Shown: positions 47,903 to 57,843 of the stretch, piece after piece
Numbering within the stretch: position 1 is the stretch's first letter
Layout: the number at the start of each line of letters is the position of its first letter
DNA from: Streptosporangium carneum
GTDB lineage: Bacteria > Actinomycetota > Actinomycetes > Streptosporangiales > Streptosporangiaceae
DNA: 64,000 nucleotides
Reading direction: 5' to 3'
NCBI RefSeq assembly: GCF_027922005.1
Contig: NZ_BSEV01000035.1
Location: 1 to 64,000 of the forward strand
Made by a program: the position numbers and the translations under genes
The notes under the pieces: generated by a model
The model's input: only the letters and a program-made list of their open reading frames with translations
What the model was told of the DNA's origin: nothing
The model's database searches: none

Positions 47903-47957
47903 GTGCCAGACTCTACCGCTTGCGCGCACGCGACGCACGGTTACCCGGCGCCGCCCG

Positions 47958-49121
47958 TCAGAAGTAGTCGAGCATGTGGGGCCTGGCGTGGAAGGCCGCG
48001 TCGAGGGCGTCGTCCCCGTCCGCGGGCCCGGTGAGCGCCCCCGTGCGGCGGAGGGTGGCTGTCGGGACCCCGGCGAACAGCGCGGAGAAGCCGCCGACGG
48101 TGAAGGCGGGCATGGCGGTGGGCAGGGCCCCCGCGGGCTGGGCCGTGGCGGACCCGCCGAAAACGGACAGGTGCCAGGGCCCCGAGTTCGCGGGCCGCTG
48201 GGGGTCGTCCACCTGGACCACGGCCTCGAGGGCGACACTCCCGGGAAAACCCCGCAGGGAGATCGCGGAGGCGAGGTCGACGACGCGGAACATCCAGCGG
48301 GTCTGGCCGACCTCGTCGCTGGAGCGGTCGCCGATCAGCCAGAAGACCGGGTCGTCGGGGGCGACCACGGCGTGCACCGACTTCGCGATCGAGGCGGACG
48401 TCCCCACCAGGGACCACAGGGCCCTGGCGGTCGCCTCGGAGCCCGCGACGAGGTTGGACACCTCGATGTCGCGCCCCCGCCAGCGGTAGACGACGAAGCC
48501 GTCCTCGGCGAGGTAGAGGAAGTCGTCCCTGGCCGCCAGACGCGACTCCCAGGTGGCGACGTCCCAGCAGACGGGGCCGCAGGCGCGGGTGGCGAAGTGG
48601 ACCTTGCGCAGGACGGAGACCACCTCGTGGGCGTCGCCGGGGCCCATCCTGCGGACCTCGACGGGCTCGCTCTGCCTGATGGTCCGCAGGGCCTCGGCCG
48701 GCAGCACCGCCCTGTGCATGGCGCCCGCGTGCTCCCAGCCCAGCGAGCGGTAGATGCGGGTGGTCGCCGGGTAGAGCGCCGAGACCGGATGCCCGAGACG
48801 GGCGCAGCGGTCGAGGGTCTCCAGCATGATCCTCCTGCCGACGCCCCTGCCCCTGTCCTCGGGGGCGACGGTGACGGAGGCGACGCCGCCCATGGAGATC
48901 TGCCTGCCGTGCCACCACTGGGTGAAGTCGTTGATCCGGCTCGTCGCGACCAGACGGGCGCCGTCGAAGGCGCCGAGGTATCTCCCCTCGGCGAGCATCG
49001 GGGTGACCAGCTTGAGCCAGGCCTCCTGATCGGCGTCGGACATGGGTCCGAAGGCGCGCGTGGTGTTGTCCACCACCGCGTCGAGGTCGTCGACGGTCAA
49101 ATCGCGTAGCTCCACAGTCAC
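47958..49121 (-). CDS. Eis-like GNAT N-acetyltransferase
   Basis: A 387-residue protein with three parts: an N-terminal GNAT domain with the acetyl-CoA loop VAPEDRGRGVGRRIM near residue 90, a second GNAT-like domain (about 150-285), and a C-terminal SCP2-like domain. The C-terminus MLDYF supplies a terminal carboxylate, which in the Eis family acts as the general base. The overall layout is that of Eis; some Eis proteins acetylate aminoglycosides, but the substrate here is unknown and resistance should not be assumed. It precedes the ruv operon on the same strand. Confidence 0.88.
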   Translation of the reverse strand: MTVELRDLTVDDLDAVVDNTTRAFGPMSDADQEAWLKLVTPMLAEGRYLGAFDGARLVATSRINDFTQWWHGRQISMGGVASVTVAPEDRGRGVGRRIMLETLDRCARLGHPVSALYPATTRIYRSLGWEHAGAMHRAVLPAEALRTIRQSEPVEVRRMGPGDAHEVVSVLRKVHFATRACGPVCWDVATWESRLAARDDFLYLAEDGFVVYRWRGRDIEVSNLVAGSEATARALWSLVGTSASIAKSVHAVVAPDDPVFWLIGDRSSDEVGQTRWMFRVVDLASAISLRGFPGSVALEAVVQVDDPQRPANSGPWHLSVFGGSATAQPAGALPTAMPAFTVGGFSALFAGVPTATLRRTGALTGPADGDDALDAAFHARPHMLDYF

Positions 49122-49160
49122 ACAACCTAGGCAGTCGGCACGGCGAAGGCGAATCGGTTC

Positions 49161-50435
49161 CTACAGGTGCTGGGCGGCCGGCTCGTCGCCCGCGTCCGCC
49201 GCCCTGTCGCGCAGCCGGTCCAGCCACGCCATCACCGGCGTCGCCGTGACGCCGTGCAGGATCAGCGAGGCCAGGACGGTGAAGGCGACCACCGCCCACA
49301 GTTCGGCCTCGGGCACGCCGAAGTCGGCCTTGCCCAGCGCGTAGGCGAGGTAGAACAGCGAGCCGATGCCGCGGATGCCGAAGAACGCCGTCGCTCCGCG
49401 CTCCCTCGGCCCCGCGTGGCCGCCCAGCCCCGCCGCCCAGCCGACCAGCGGGCGGATCACCAGCAGCAGCAGGAGGGCGACCGCCGCGCCGCGCCAGGTG
49501 AGCGCGGACAGGCCGCCGGTCGCCACGAACCCGCCGAGCAGCAGGATCAGCCAGGCGGTGAACAGGCGTTCGATCTGCTCGATGAAGCCGTGCAGCACGC
49601 CGTTGTAGCCGTGCGCGCGCTCGGCCGCCCTGATGGTGCAGGCGGTCACGAAGACCGCGATGAAGCCGTACCCGTGCACCAGTTCGGTGAGGCCGTACGC
49701 CAGGAACGTCGTGGCCAGCGCCACGAAGCCGTCCCGGTGTTCGGCCAGGCGCAGGTCGGACCTGTGGGCGCGGAAGAACAGCCTGCCGAGCACCTTGCCC
49801 GCCAGCAGGCCGCACAGCACGCCCGCCCCGCAGCGGTACAGCAGGTCCGTCACCACCCACTCGCCCGCCCAGCCGACGCCGGGGACGAGCGCCATGGCGA
49901 TCGCGGCGTACACCAGGGGGAAGGCGAGGCCGTCGTTGAGCCCCGCCTCCGAGGTGAGGCCGAAACGGACCTCGTCGTCGTCCCGCTCGGAGTCGACGGG
50001 CTCGCCGACCTGCACGTCGGAGGCGAGCACCGGGTCGGTCGGGGCGAGCACCGCGCCCAGGAGCACGGCGGCGGCGACGGGCCAGCCCAGCAGCGTGTGG
50101 GCGGCCAGGGCCACGGCCACGACGGTCAGCGGGAGGGTGAGACCCAGCAGCCGCCACGTCGAGGCCCACCGACGCCGTCCGAAGGGACGGTTGATCGCCA
50201 GGCCCGCGCCCATCAGCGAGATGAGCACGCAGACCTCGGTGGCGTGCTCGACCAGGGAGCGCCGGGCCACGGGGTCGGGCACGGGCAGGTCGAGCGGCAG
50301 GAGATAGAGCGCGAACCCGCCGACGAGACAGGCCAGCGGCAGCGAGAAGGGCCGCCTTCTGACGAGCCGGGGCAGGACCGCGGCCAGCAGGGCGCCCGCG
50401 CCCGCCACCGCGAAGATCAGATCAGGATTGCCCAT
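49161..50435 (-). CDS. cation:proton antiporter (CPA1/NhaP type)
   Basis: A 424-residue integral membrane protein with about 12 helices. The CPA core motif is LGAVLAPTDPVLASDVQVG, followed by SEAGLNDGLAFPLVYAA with the ion-binding Asp. The late conserved Arg lies in ERGATAFFGIRGIGSLFYLAYAL. The family exchanges Na+ or K+ for H+. There is no regulatory RCK domain; the C-terminal tail is short (RAADAGDEPAAQHL). It is independent of the neighbours. Confidence 0.9.
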   Translation of the reverse strand: MGNPDLIFAVAGAGALLAAVLPRLVRRRPFSLPLACLVGGFALYLLPLDLPVPDPVARRSLVEHATEVCVLISLMGAGLAINRPFGRRRWASTWRLLGLTLPLTVVAVALAAHTLLGWPVAAAVLLGAVLAPTDPVLASDVQVGEPVDSERDDDEVRFGLTSEAGLNDGLAFPLVYAAIAMALVPGVGWAGEWVVTDLLYRCGAGVLCGLLAGKVLGRLFFRAHRSDLRLAEHRDGFVALATTFLAYGLTELVHGYGFIAVFVTACTIRAAERAHGYNGVLHGFIEQIERLFTAWLILLLGGFVATGGLSALTWRGAAVALLLLLVIRPLVGWAAGLGGHAGPRERGATAFFGIRGIGSLFYLAYALGKADFGVPEAELWAVVAFTVLASLILHGVTATPVMAWLDRLRDRAADAGDEPAAQHL

Positions 50436-50537
50436 CGTCCGCGTGATCTGCCCAGGAGCCGAAGGACAAACATCACAGAAGCCCCGAAGTCACCTCAAGC
50501 ACGCTCAACGACGGCACGGGAGAGACCCCGGACGGCC

Positions 50538-50569
50538 GAGCGCCCGCCTCCGGCGGGAGACGGGCGCTC
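50538..50569 (-). terminator. hairpin after yebC
   Basis: Nine-base arms (50538-50546 and 50561-50569), with a smaller nested dyad, in the 170-nt gap between yebC and the antiporter gene. No T-tract. Likely end of the pdxT-yebC unit. Confidence 0.65.
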
Positions 50570-50605
50570 GCGGGGCTTTCAGGCCTGTGGCCCTTCCGGG
50601 ACGGA

Positions 50606-51358
50606 TCAGGCCTCGAGCTTCTCCAGGACGTCGTCGGAGACGTCGAAGTTGGCCCAGACGTTCTGGACGTCGTCGCTGTCCTCGAGGGCGTCGATCAGCC
50701 TGAAGACCTTGCGCGCGCCGTCCTCGTCGAGCGGGACGTTCATCGTCGGCAGGAAGCTGGACTCCGCGGAGTCGTAGTCGATCCCGGCCTCCTGCAGGGC
50801 CTTGCGGACCGGGACGAGGTCGGTGGCCTCCGAGACGACCTCGAACTGGTCGCCGAGGTCGTTGACCTCCTCCGCCCCGGCGTCGAGGACGGCGGTCAGC
50901 ACGTCGTCCTCGGACAGCTCACCCCTGGGCACGAGCACGACGCCCTTGCGGTTGAACATGTAGGACACCGAGCCGGGGTCGGCCAGGGAGCCGCCGTTGC
51001 GGGTCAGGGCGACCCGAACCTCGGAGGCGGCGCGGTTGCGGTTGTCGGTGAGGCACTCGATCAGCACCGCGACCCCGCCGGGGGCGTAACCCTCGTACAT
51101 GATGGTCTGCCAGTCGGCGCCACCCGCCTCCAGGCCGCCGCCGCGCTTACGGGCACGCTCGATGTTGTCGATCGGAACCGAGCTCTTGCGCGCCTTGGTG
51201 ATGGCGTCGTAGAGCGTCGGGTTGCCGTCCGGGTCGGGGCCGCCGGTCCGGGCCGCGACCTCGATGTTCTTGATGAGCTTGGCGAACAGCTTGCCCCGCT
51301 TGGAGTCAAGCGCGGCCTTCTTGTGCTTCGTCGTCGCCCATTTGGAGTGGCCGGACAT
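50606..51358 (-). CDS. yebC: YebC/PmpR-family regulatory protein
   Basis: A 250-residue TACO1-like protein. The N-terminus [26 protein letters not shown], the central [28 protein letters not shown] and the late [13 protein letters not shown] are diagnostic. Family members bind DNA in some bacteria and relieve ribosome stalling at proline runs in others; the exact role here is not shown. It follows pdxT by 3 nt. yebC next to the ruv genes is widely conserved. Confidence 0.96.
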   Translation of the reverse strand: MSGHSKWATTKHKKAALDSKRGKLFAKLIKNIEVAARTGGPDPDGNPTLYDAITKARKSSVPIDNIERARKRGGGLEAGGADWQTIMYEGYAPGGVAVLIECLTDNRNRAASEVRVALTRNGGSLADPGSVSYMFNRKGVVLVPRGELSEDDVLTAVLDAGAEEVNDLGDQFEVVSEATDLVPVRKALQEAGIDYDSAESSFLPTMNVPLDEDGARKVFRLIDALEDSDDVQNVWANFDVSDDVLEKLEA

Positions 51359-51361
51359 CGG

Positions 51362-51952
51362 CTAGAGCTCCCTCACCATGTCAACAAAATATGAATGCAC
51401 ACCGACATCCTCGGTAAGTTCCGGGTGGAAGGACGTGGCGAGCAGCGGTCCTTGGCGGACCGCGACGATCCTATCCCCAGCTTCGGCCCGAGCCAGCACT
51501 TCGACATCGGAACCGACAGATTCCACCCACGGGGCGCGGATGAAGACCGCTCGCAGGGCTCCGCGGCCCGCGAAGTCGACGTCGGCCTCGAAGGAGTCGA
51601 CCTGGCGCCCGAAGGCGTTGCGCCGGACCACCATGTCGATGCCCCCGATGGTCTGCTGGCCCTCGACGCCGTCCTCGATCCGGTCCGCCAGCATGATCAT
51701 GCCTGCGCAGGAACCGTAGGCGGGCATGCCGCTCTTGATCCTCAACCTGAGCGGCTCGAGAAGCTCGAAGGTGTCGGCGAGCTTCCACATCGTGGTGGAC
51801 TCCCCGCCGGGGACGACCAGTCCGTCGACCGCCTCCAGTTCGGCGGGGCGCCGCACGGCGACCGCCTTCGCGCCCGCCGCCTCCAGGGCGCGCGCGTGCT
51901 CGCGCACGTCTCCCTGCAGGGCGAACACACCGATGGTGGGGGCGATGCTCAC
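51362..51952 (-). CDS. pdxT: pyridoxal 5'-phosphate synthase glutaminase subunit
   Basis: A 196-residue class I glutamine amidotransferase that feeds ammonia to PdxS. The nucleophilic Cys is in [11 protein letters not shown] near residue 81, and the His-Glu pair is in FHPELTED near residue 175. [11 protein letters not shown] is the early conserved loop. Its synthase partner pdxS is at 55674-56588, separated by the MarR/MFS and PhoD genes rather than adjacent. Confidence 0.97.
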   Translation of the reverse strand: MSIAPTIGVFALQGDVREHARALEAAGAKAVAVRRPAELEAVDGLVVPGGESTTMWKLADTFELLEPLRLRIKSGMPAYGSCAGMIMLADRIEDGVEGQQTIGGIDMVVRRNAFGRQVDSFEADVDFAGRGALRAVFIRAPWVESVGSDVEVLARAEAGDRIVAVRQGPLLATSFHPELTEDVGVHSYFVDMVREL

Positions 51953-52049
51953 AGTGGTCCTCTCAAGTGGCTCAGAATTCCCCTTCAGCGTATGACCACT
52001 CCGCGCGTCGCCCCAAACCCGATCATCTTTGTCGGCCCCCTCCGCCCGC

Positions 52050-53258
52050 TCAGGCCGCGACGGAGGCGCCCTGGAAGGTGTGGTCGACGTCGACCCGCTC
52101 CAGGCTCCTCATGTGGCCGCGCCTGCCGTACAGGACGGCCATGCCCGCCAGGCAGCAGGCCGCGCCCAGGTAGTAGGGCACCGCGGAGCCGAACTCCTCC
52201 CCCAGCTTGGTGACCACGTACGGCGCGAGCGCCCCGCCCATCCAGCGGACGAAGTTGTAGCCGGCCGACGCGACGGGCCTCGGCGCGTCGGAGACCTCCA
52301 TGGCGGCCTCGGTGAACACGGTGTTGTTCAGGCCGATCGGGACGCCCGACAGGATGACGAAGACGACGATCCCCACGTGACCGGAGAGCGCGACGCCCAG
52401 CTGGAGGAGGGCCAGCGCGCCCAGGGAGAGGTGGAGCACGTTGACCGAGCCGACCTTGCGCTGCAGGGCGGGCGCGCCGAAGACCGAGGCGAGCGCGACG
52501 CACGCGCCCCAGCCGAAGAAGACCGCGCCGATGCCGTACGGCGACATGCCGAGGATGAACGGGGTGAAGGCCAGGATGGTGAAGAAGGCGAAGTTGTAGA
52601 AGAACGCCGTGAACGCCGTGGTCGACAGGCCGCCGTGGGCCAGGGCGCGGATCGGGTCGCCGAGGCGGGTGCGCACGGCGGGCGCGGGGGCGGCCTTCAG
52701 CAGGGTCGCGATGAGGACGAACCCGACGGCCATGAGGGTGGCGGTGCCGAAGAAGGGAGCGCGCCAGTTCCAGTCGCCGAGGGCGGCGCCGACCAGCGGG
52801 CCCATGGAGATGCCCAGGCCCAGGGCCGCCTCGTACAGGATGATGGCCGCCTCCGCGCCGCCGCTGGCCGCGCCGACGATCACGGCGAGGGCGGTGGCGA
52901 CGAACAGGGCGTTGCCCAGACCCCATCCCGCGCGGAAGCCGACGAGCTCGCCGACGCTGCCCGAGGTTCCGGCCAGGGCGGCGAAGACGACCACCAGTGC
53001 CAGGCCGAGCAGCAGGGTCCGCTTGCCGCCGATCCTGCTGGAGACCCAGCCCGTGACGAGCATGGCCACGGCGGTGACCAGGAAGTAACTGGTGAAAAGC
53101 AGGGAGACCTGGCTGGGCCCCGCGTTCAGCCCCTTGGCGATGGAGGGCAGGATCGGGTCGACCAGGCCGATCCCCATGAAGGCGACGACCGCGGCGAACG
53201 CGGTGGCCCAGACGGACATCGGCTGGCGCAGGATCCCGCCGCCGCTCTGCGAGGACAT
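52050..53258 (-). CDS. MFS transporter, MarR-linked
   Basis: A 402-residue major-facilitator protein with 12 predicted helices. The motif [13 protein letters not shown] lies in the 2/3 loop, and [22 protein letters not shown] is an MFS transport core typical of the drug:H+ antiporter group. The ATG at 53258 has GGAG eight bases upstream; the open extension upstream is Pro/Ser-rich non-coding sequence. It is co-oriented with the marR gene 73 nt upstream and probably forms one operon, an efflux arrangement. Confidence 0.9.
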   Translation of the reverse strand: MSSQSGGGILRQPMSVWATAFAAVVAFMGIGLVDPILPSIAKGLNAGPSQVSLLFTSYFLVTAVAMLVTGWVSSRIGGKRTLLLGLALVVVFAALAGTSGSVGELVGFRAGWGLGNALFVATALAVIVGAASGGAEAAIILYEAALGLGISMGPLVGAALGDWNWRAPFFGTATLMAVGFVLIATLLKAAPAPAVRTRLGDPIRALAHGGLSTTAFTAFFYNFAFFTILAFTPFILGMSPYGIGAVFFGWGACVALASVFGAPALQRKVGSVNVLHLSLGALALLQLGVALSGHVGIVVFVILSGVPIGLNNTVFTEAAMEVSDAPRPVASAGYNFVRWMGGALAPYVVTKLGEEFGSAVPYYLGAACCLAGMAVLYGRRGHMRSLERVDVDHTFQGASVAA

Positions 53259-53331
53259 GGGAGTGACTCCTTGGGGAGGTGTGGGAGGGGACGGAGCGGG
53301 CCCGGACCGGCCAGGACCCGGCGGGCCCGGG

Positions 53332-53748
53332 TCAGGCGCGGCCGAGCTTGGCCAGCGCGGGCAGGGCGACGGAGATGGCCTCGCGCTCGTCTTCGGTGAG
53401 CGCGTCGAGCTGCTCACCGAGGTAGGCGACCCGGGATCGCCGCACGGCCACCAGGCGGGCGCGCCCCTCCTGGGTGAGCTCGACGGTGCGGACCCGGGCG
53501 TCGGCGGGGTCCACGCCGCGCGCGACCAGGCCGGGCTCCTCGAGGCGGTTGATCTGCACGGTCATGGTGGGCAGCTGGACGCCGTGCTCCTCGGCCAGCT
53601 CGGTCATCCGGCGGGGTCCGCCCTCGAGCGAGCCGAGCACGGCGTACTGCTGGCTGGTGACCGGCTGCCCGGCGACCGCGCGGCGCAGCAGCAGCACCAG
53701 GTGGCGCAGTTCCTTGGAGAGGCTCTCTGCCAGTTCGTCCGTCGTCAT
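53332..53748 (-). CDS. MarR-family transcriptional regulator
   Basis: A 138-residue winged-helix regulator. Helix-turn-helix near MTELAEEHGVQLPTMTVQINRLEEPGLVAR, wing near VDPADARVRTVELTQEGRARL. It probably represses its own operon and releases it on binding a small ligand exported by the MFS protein. The ATG at 53748 is leaderless: no ribosome site is present and the operator abuts the start codon. An alternative GTG/ATG at 53781 lies inside the operator repeat. Confidence 0.92.
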   Translation of the reverse strand: MTTDELAESLSKELRHLVLLLRRAVAGQPVTSQQYAVLGSLEGGPRRMTELAEEHGVQLPTMTVQINRLEEPGLVARGVDPADARVRTVELTQEGRARLVAVRRSRVAYLGEQLDALTEDEREAISVALPALAKLGRA

Positions 53749-53765
53749 AGTTAGACAGTCTAACT
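53749..53765 (-). promoter_or_regulatory. MarR operator palindrome at its own start
   Basis: AGTTAGACTGTCTAACT is a perfect 17-bp dyad whose last base touches the marR ATG. A weaker copy (TTAGCCAGACTAA) lies immediately upstream on the minus strand at about 53767-53779. Such spacing means MarR binding would block both the -10 region and the start codon. Confidence 0.85.
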
Positions 53766-53790
53766 TAGTCTGGCTAACCATTATTCCGAA

Positions 53791-53820
53791 GGGGGCGGCG
53801 CCCGTCAGGACGCCGCCCCC
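53791..53820 (-). terminator. terminator of the PhoD gene
   Basis: Arms of 10 bp (53791-53800 and 53811-53820) with a 10-nt loop, 21 nt past the PhoD stop on the minus strand, separating it from marR. Confidence 0.85.
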
Positions 53821-53840
53821 CTTCGAACCCGCCGACGGCC

Positions 53841-55544
53841 TCAGGGACGCCTGGTCTCCAGGTCGACGACCTCCTGGATCAGCTCGGCGTCCGGCGCCTG
53901 CGGCGTCCGGCGCGCCGCGGGGTCGAGCGGCCGCAGGTAGGTCTGCTGGACGCCCGGCACCCCGTCCTCGATCACGAAGGTGGCCTTGACGTGCGCCTGA
54001 GCGCCTGGCTGCCGCACCTGCGGGAGCACCTTGAAGTCGGCGGTGAGCAGGTCGCGCTCGATCCGCGTGAGCACGTAACCGCGCTGGTTGTTGTAGAACT
54101 TCAGATGCGGGTTGATCTTGAGGAACGGCTGGGTCCGTGGGTCGGAGTCCCCGCCGTCGCCGCCCGTGGTGACGGAGGTCGCGACCAGTTCTGAGCCGAC
54201 CGTGCGCGTGGTCGGGTCGTCGTAGTCGAGCTTGAGGTCACTGGCCCAGTGGGCGTGCACGTCGCCGGTGAGCACGACCGGGTTGCGCACCCCCGCGTCC
54301 ACCCACCCCTGGGTGATCCGCTGCCGCGAGGCGACGTAGCCGTCCCAGGCGTCCTGGCTGGTGACCTTGGCCGGGCCGGCGTTGTTGTCGCGCTGGGCGA
54401 AGAAGACCTGCTGGCCGAGGACGTCCCACTGCGCCCGCGAGTGGTGGAAGCCGTCGATCAGCCAGCGCTCCTGGGCCTCGCCGGTGATCGAGCGCGCCGG
54501 GTCGGTCGCCGCGGGGCAGTCGCGGTAGCCGTCGCCGCAGCCCTGGTCGCTGCGGTACTGCCGGGTGTCGAGCATGTGGAAGACGGCCAGCCTGCCCCAC
54601 CTGATCCGCCGGTAGAGCTGCATGTCGACGCCCCTGGGAACGGACCCGCGCCGCAGCGGCATGTTCTCGTAGTAGGCCCGGAAGGCCGCCTCGCGCCTGG
54701 CCAGGAAGTTCGGCTGGGGGATCTCCGGGTTCTCCGGCACCTCGTCGGCCCAGTTGTTGTCCAGCTCGTGGTCGTCCCAGACGACCAGCCAGGGCGCGGC
54801 CGCGTGCGCCGCCTGCAGGTCGGGGTCGGACTTGTACTGCGCGTGCCGCTGGCGGTAGCCGGCCAGCGTCTCGGTCTCGGGGCCCTCGTGGTCGCGGACG
54901 TTGCCGCCCGGGATCGTGTAGGTGTCGCGTTTGTACTCGTACTGGTAGTCGCCCAGGTGCAGGACCAGGTCGGGGTGCTCCTCCGCCAGACGCCGGTAGG
55001 CGGTGAAGTGGCCGTGCTCGTACTGGGCGCAGGAGACGAACGCCATCGCCAGGCCAGAGCCGTAGGACAGCGGGTGCGGGGCGGTCCTGGCCCTGCCCGT
55101 CGGCGAGACGTACGGCCCCACCTTGAAGCGGTACCAGTACTCCCTGTCCGAGGCGAGCCCGTCCACCTCGACGTGGACCGCGTGACCCCACTCCCTGGCC
55201 GCGACGGCGACCCCCCGTCTCAGGACGCGACGTCCCGCCTCGTCGCCGTAGACCTGCCAGTGCACCGCGAAGGGGGTGGCGGGCATGCCGCCGAATCCGT
55301 CCTCCGCCAGAGGCCGGGGCGCCAGGCGGGTCCAGATCACGAAGCCGTCGGAGTCAGGATCGCCGGAGGCGACGCCGAGCGTGAAGGGGTCGGCGCGCAG
55401 GCCGCGGGAGGCCAGGGACGCCGCGCTCTCCGGGGCGGGTTCCGGGTCGGCGTTCGCCACGGCGGGGATGCCCGCCACCGTGCCCACCACTGTGCCCGCC
55501 GCGATGCCGGTGACGAGGAAGGAGCGTCGACTGAGCCGGGACAT
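53841..55544 (-). CDS. PhoD-family alkaline phosphatase (Tat-exported)
   Basis: A 567-residue secreted phosphatase that releases phosphate from phosphomonoesters or diesters and needs Ca2+/Fe3+. It has a twin-arginine signal (SRRSFLVTGIAAG) with a probable cleavage site near residue 33 (AVANADP). The metal-binding motifs are SCAQYEHGHF, HLGDYQYEY, WDDHELDNNW, and the late LTGDVHAHWASDL. The ATG at 55544 has GGAGG six bases upstream. Usually induced by phosphate starvation, but I did not recognise a PHO box. Confidence 0.94.
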   Translation of the reverse strand: MSRLSRRSFLVTGIAAGTVVGTVAGIPAVANADPEPAPESAASLASRGLRADPFTLGVASGDPDSDGFVIWTRLAPRPLAEDGFGGMPATPFAVHWQVYGDEAGRRVLRRGVAVAAREWGHAVHVEVDGLASDREYWYRFKVGPYVSPTGRARTAPHPLSYGSGLAMAFVSCAQYEHGHFTAYRRLAEEHPDLVLHLGDYQYEYKRDTYTIPGGNVRDHEGPETETLAGYRQRHAQYKSDPDLQAAHAAAPWLVVWDDHELDNNWADEVPENPEIPQPNFLARREAAFRAYYENMPLRRGSVPRGVDMQLYRRIRWGRLAVFHMLDTRQYRSDQGCGDGYRDCPAATDPARSITGEAQERWLIDGFHHSRAQWDVLGQQVFFAQRDNNAGPAKVTSQDAWDGYVASRQRITQGWVDAGVRNPVVLTGDVHAHWASDLKLDYDDPTTRTVGSELVATSVTTGGDGGDSDPRTQPFLKINPHLKFYNNQRGYVLTRIERDLLTADFKVLPQVRQPGAQAHVKATFVIEDGVPGVQQTYLRPLDPAARRTPQAPDAELIQEVVDLETRRP

Positions 55545-55630
55545 GGGGGGCCTCCGAGGATGGTCGGACATGAACGCCCGTCAGCCTTGCGGAAGACCAT
55601 GACACCGGAGTGAACATCTCCGGTCATGAA

Positions 55631-55662
55631 AAAGGAGGCATCCTTCACGGATGCCGCCTTTT
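55631..55662 (-). terminator. terminator of pdxS
   Basis: GGCATCC (55637-55643) pairs with GGATGCC (55649-55655), and flanking AAAGG and CCTTTT extend the stem. On the minus strand it ends in CCTTTTTC, a classic intrinsic terminator 12 nt after the pdxS stop. Confidence 0.92.
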
Positions 55663-55673
55663 CCGGAAACTCC

Positions 55674-56588
55674 CTACCAGCCGCGCTCCGCCAGGCGGTG
55701 CGGGACCGGGATGTCGTCGACGTTGATGCCGACCATGGCCTCACCCAGGCCACGGGAGACCTTGGCGATGACGTCCGGGTCGTCGTAGAAGGTGGTGGCC
55801 TTGACGATCGCCGCGGCGCGCTGGGCCGGGTTGCCGGACTTGAAGATGCCCGAGCCGACGAACACGCCCTCCGCGCCGAGCTGCATCATCATCGCGGCGT
55901 CGGCGGGGGTGGCGATGCCGCCCGCGGTGAAGAGCACGACGGGGAGCTTGCCGGTCTTGGCGACCTCGGCGACCAGCTCGTACGGCGCCTGCAGCTCCTT
56001 GGCCGCGACGTACAGCTCGTCCTCGGGAAGGGACGACAGGCGCTTGAGCTCGCCCCGGATCTTGCGCATGTGCGTGGTGGCGTTGGAGACGTCGCCGGTC
56101 CCGGCCTCGCCCTTGGAACGGATCATCGCCGCGCCCTCGGTGATGCGGCGCAGGGCCTCGCCCAGGTTGGTCGCACCGCAGACGAAGGGCACCGTGAACT
56201 GCCACTTGTCGATGTGGTTGGCGAAGTCGGCCGGGGTCAGCACCTCGGACTCGTCGACGTAGTCGACGCCGAGCGACTGGAGCACCTGCGCCTCGACGAA
56301 GTGGCCGATGCGGGCCTTGGCCATGACGGGGATGGAGACGGCGGAGATGATCCCGTCGATCATGTCGGGGTCGCTCATCCGGGAGACGCCACCCTGGGCA
56401 CGGATGTCGGCGGGCACCCGCTCGAGGGCCATGACGGCGACGGCGCCTGCGTCTTCGGCGATCTTGGCCTGCTCCGCGTTGACGACGTCCATGATGACGC
56501 CGCCCTTGAGCATCTCTGCCATGCCGCGCTTCACCCGGGCGGTTCCGGTGACGGCGGTCTCGGTGACTTCGGGCGTGCTGCTGGACAC
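55674..56588 (-). CDS. pdxS: pyridoxal 5'-phosphate synthase subunit PdxS
   Basis: A 304-residue TIM-barrel synthase that assembles PLP from ribose 5-phosphate, glyceraldehyde 3-phosphate and ammonia from PdxT. The catalytic Lys is in [14 protein letters not shown], and the second Lys in the [16 protein letters not shown] region. [13 protein letters not shown] and the [16 protein letters not shown] loop are diagnostic. The GTG at 56588 has GAGG eight bases upstream; an in-frame extension upstream does not resemble the family. Confidence 0.97.
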   Translation of the reverse strand: MSSSTPEVTETAVTGTARVKRGMAEMLKGGVIMDVVNAEQAKIAEDAGAVAVMALERVPADIRAQGGVSRMSDPDMIDGIISAVSIPVMAKARIGHFVEAQVLQSLGVDYVDESEVLTPADFANHIDKWQFTVPFVCGATNLGEALRRITEGAAMIRSKGEAGTGDVSNATTHMRKIRGELKRLSSLPEDELYVAAKELQAPYELVAEVAKTGKLPVVLFTAGGIATPADAAMMMQLGAEGVFVGSGIFKSGNPAQRAAAIVKATTFYDDPDVIAKVSRGLGEAMVGINVDDIPVPHRLAERGW

Positions 56589-56747
56589 GGTCTCTACCTC
56601 ACGAGGGCTGGGTTGCGGATCACGGGCCGCCCCAGGGCGGTTTCCGGCACTGTCTATCGTAGGCGCTGGGTGGCATGTCCCCTTACACACCATGTTGTCG
56701 CTCTTGAGCGATCTTCTTGGACATGATGGTAAGGCTCATGGGACTGC

Positions 56748-57761
56748 TTAGGGGATGACGGGCTTGGGCGCGGCCAGGACGACCCACACCTGACCGGGGG
56801 CGAAGTTCATCGGCTCCCCCGCCTCCGTGGTGAAGACCGTGCCGTCCTCCTCCGACTTTCGCGACCAGGCCGCCTTGAACGCCTGACCGTCGCGGAGCAC
56901 GACCGCCTTCCCCTTTCCGACGCTGTGCACCATGGGCGTGTAGCTCTGGTTCAGGTCGTGGTACTCGGAGCGGTCGGTCTTGACGTACTGCACGACGATC
57001 GTGGGCGCGCCGAGCTGGCCGCCCTCCGCCGCCATGTCCTTCGTCCCGTCCTGCCAGATCAGCCACTTCTCCTCCTCCTTGGACCAGGCGAAGGTGAAGC
57101 GTGCCGCCGGATACTTGACGCTGAACGCCTTCCTGGGCACGCCTCCCTCCGGAGCCTCGCCGAAGGTGAAGCCGATGTCCCCGGCCTTGCTCGCGCCCGG
57201 AGCCTTGGCCAGCAACTGCCTGGTGTTGGCGAACAGGTTGTAGGGAGCGTAGCGGCCCGGCTGGCGGAAGTAGGCGCCGGGGGCCCTGCTGTCGGAGACG
57301 TCGACGAGCGACGCCTCCTGCACCCTGGGGATCATCTTGGTCTGCACGCCCGAGTAGGCCAGCGCGGGCTTGCCGAACTGCGGAAGGATGTGCAGGTCGG
57401 AGATCCTCGCGCTGCGGACCGGGCCGATCTTGGCGGGGAGCTTCGAGGAGAAGATGGCCATCAGTCGCGTCAGCCCCGCCTCGACCTGCTCGACGTAGAC
57501 GATGTCCGCGCTCTTGAGCCCGAGCTGGGGTTTGCCCGCCGAGGTGTTCTCGATCTTGGCGGCGAGCACGGGTCTGCGCGCGGCCCCGGGGAGCCCGGTG
57601 AAGGGATGGGTCGGCTTCGGCTTGGGAGAGGCACTCGCGGACGGGGAGGGCGCGGCCTGCGGGTTCTTTCCCGGCGCCGGCTCGTCGAAGGAGCAGGCGG
57701 CAGCCGGCGCGAGAACGGCCACTCCCGCCAGCGTGACGGCGATCATCCGGGGCACCCGCAC
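56748..57761 (-). CDS. DUF3048 lipoprotein
   Basis: A 337-residue exported protein. A signal peptide ends in a lipobox-like PAAACS near residue 23, so it should be lipid-anchored. A Pro/Ser/Lys-rich linker (residues 28-52) precedes the DUF3048 domain with FTGLPG and the conserved GPVRSARISDLHIL. Function is unknown; relatives occur in firmicutes (YerB-type) and actinobacteria. GAGGAG lies seven bases before the GTG start. It is downstream of the LemA-like and pimA genes. Confidence 0.85.
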   Translation of the reverse strand: MRVPRMIAVTLAGVAVLAPAAACSFDEPAPGKNPQAAPSPSASASPKPKPTHPFTGLPGAARRPVLAAKIENTSAGKPQLGLKSADIVYVEQVEAGLTRLMAIFSSKLPAKIGPVRSARISDLHILPQFGKPALAYSGVQTKMIPRVQEASLVDVSDSRAPGAYFRQPGRYAPYNLFANTRQLLAKAPGASKAGDIGFTFGEAPEGGVPRKAFSVKYPAARFTFAWSKEEEKWLIWQDGTKDMAAEGGQLGAPTIVVQYVKTDRSEYHDLNQSYTPMVHSVGKGKAVVLRDGQAFKAAWSRKSEEDGTVFTTEAGEPMNFAPGQVWVVLAAPKPVIP

Positions 57762-57843
57762 GGTTCATCTCCTCATGTCGGCCACGAAACGCCCAAGAGC
57801 TTACCTGCGCCCGACTTGCCGGATATCCGAGTCCTTGTACGGC

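Noticed and set aside
47958-49121. Acquired aminoglycoside-resistance gene
   Set aside because: Eis-like proteins are ordinary chromosomal genes in actinobacteria; composition and neighbours show no sign of transfer, and the substrate is unknown.
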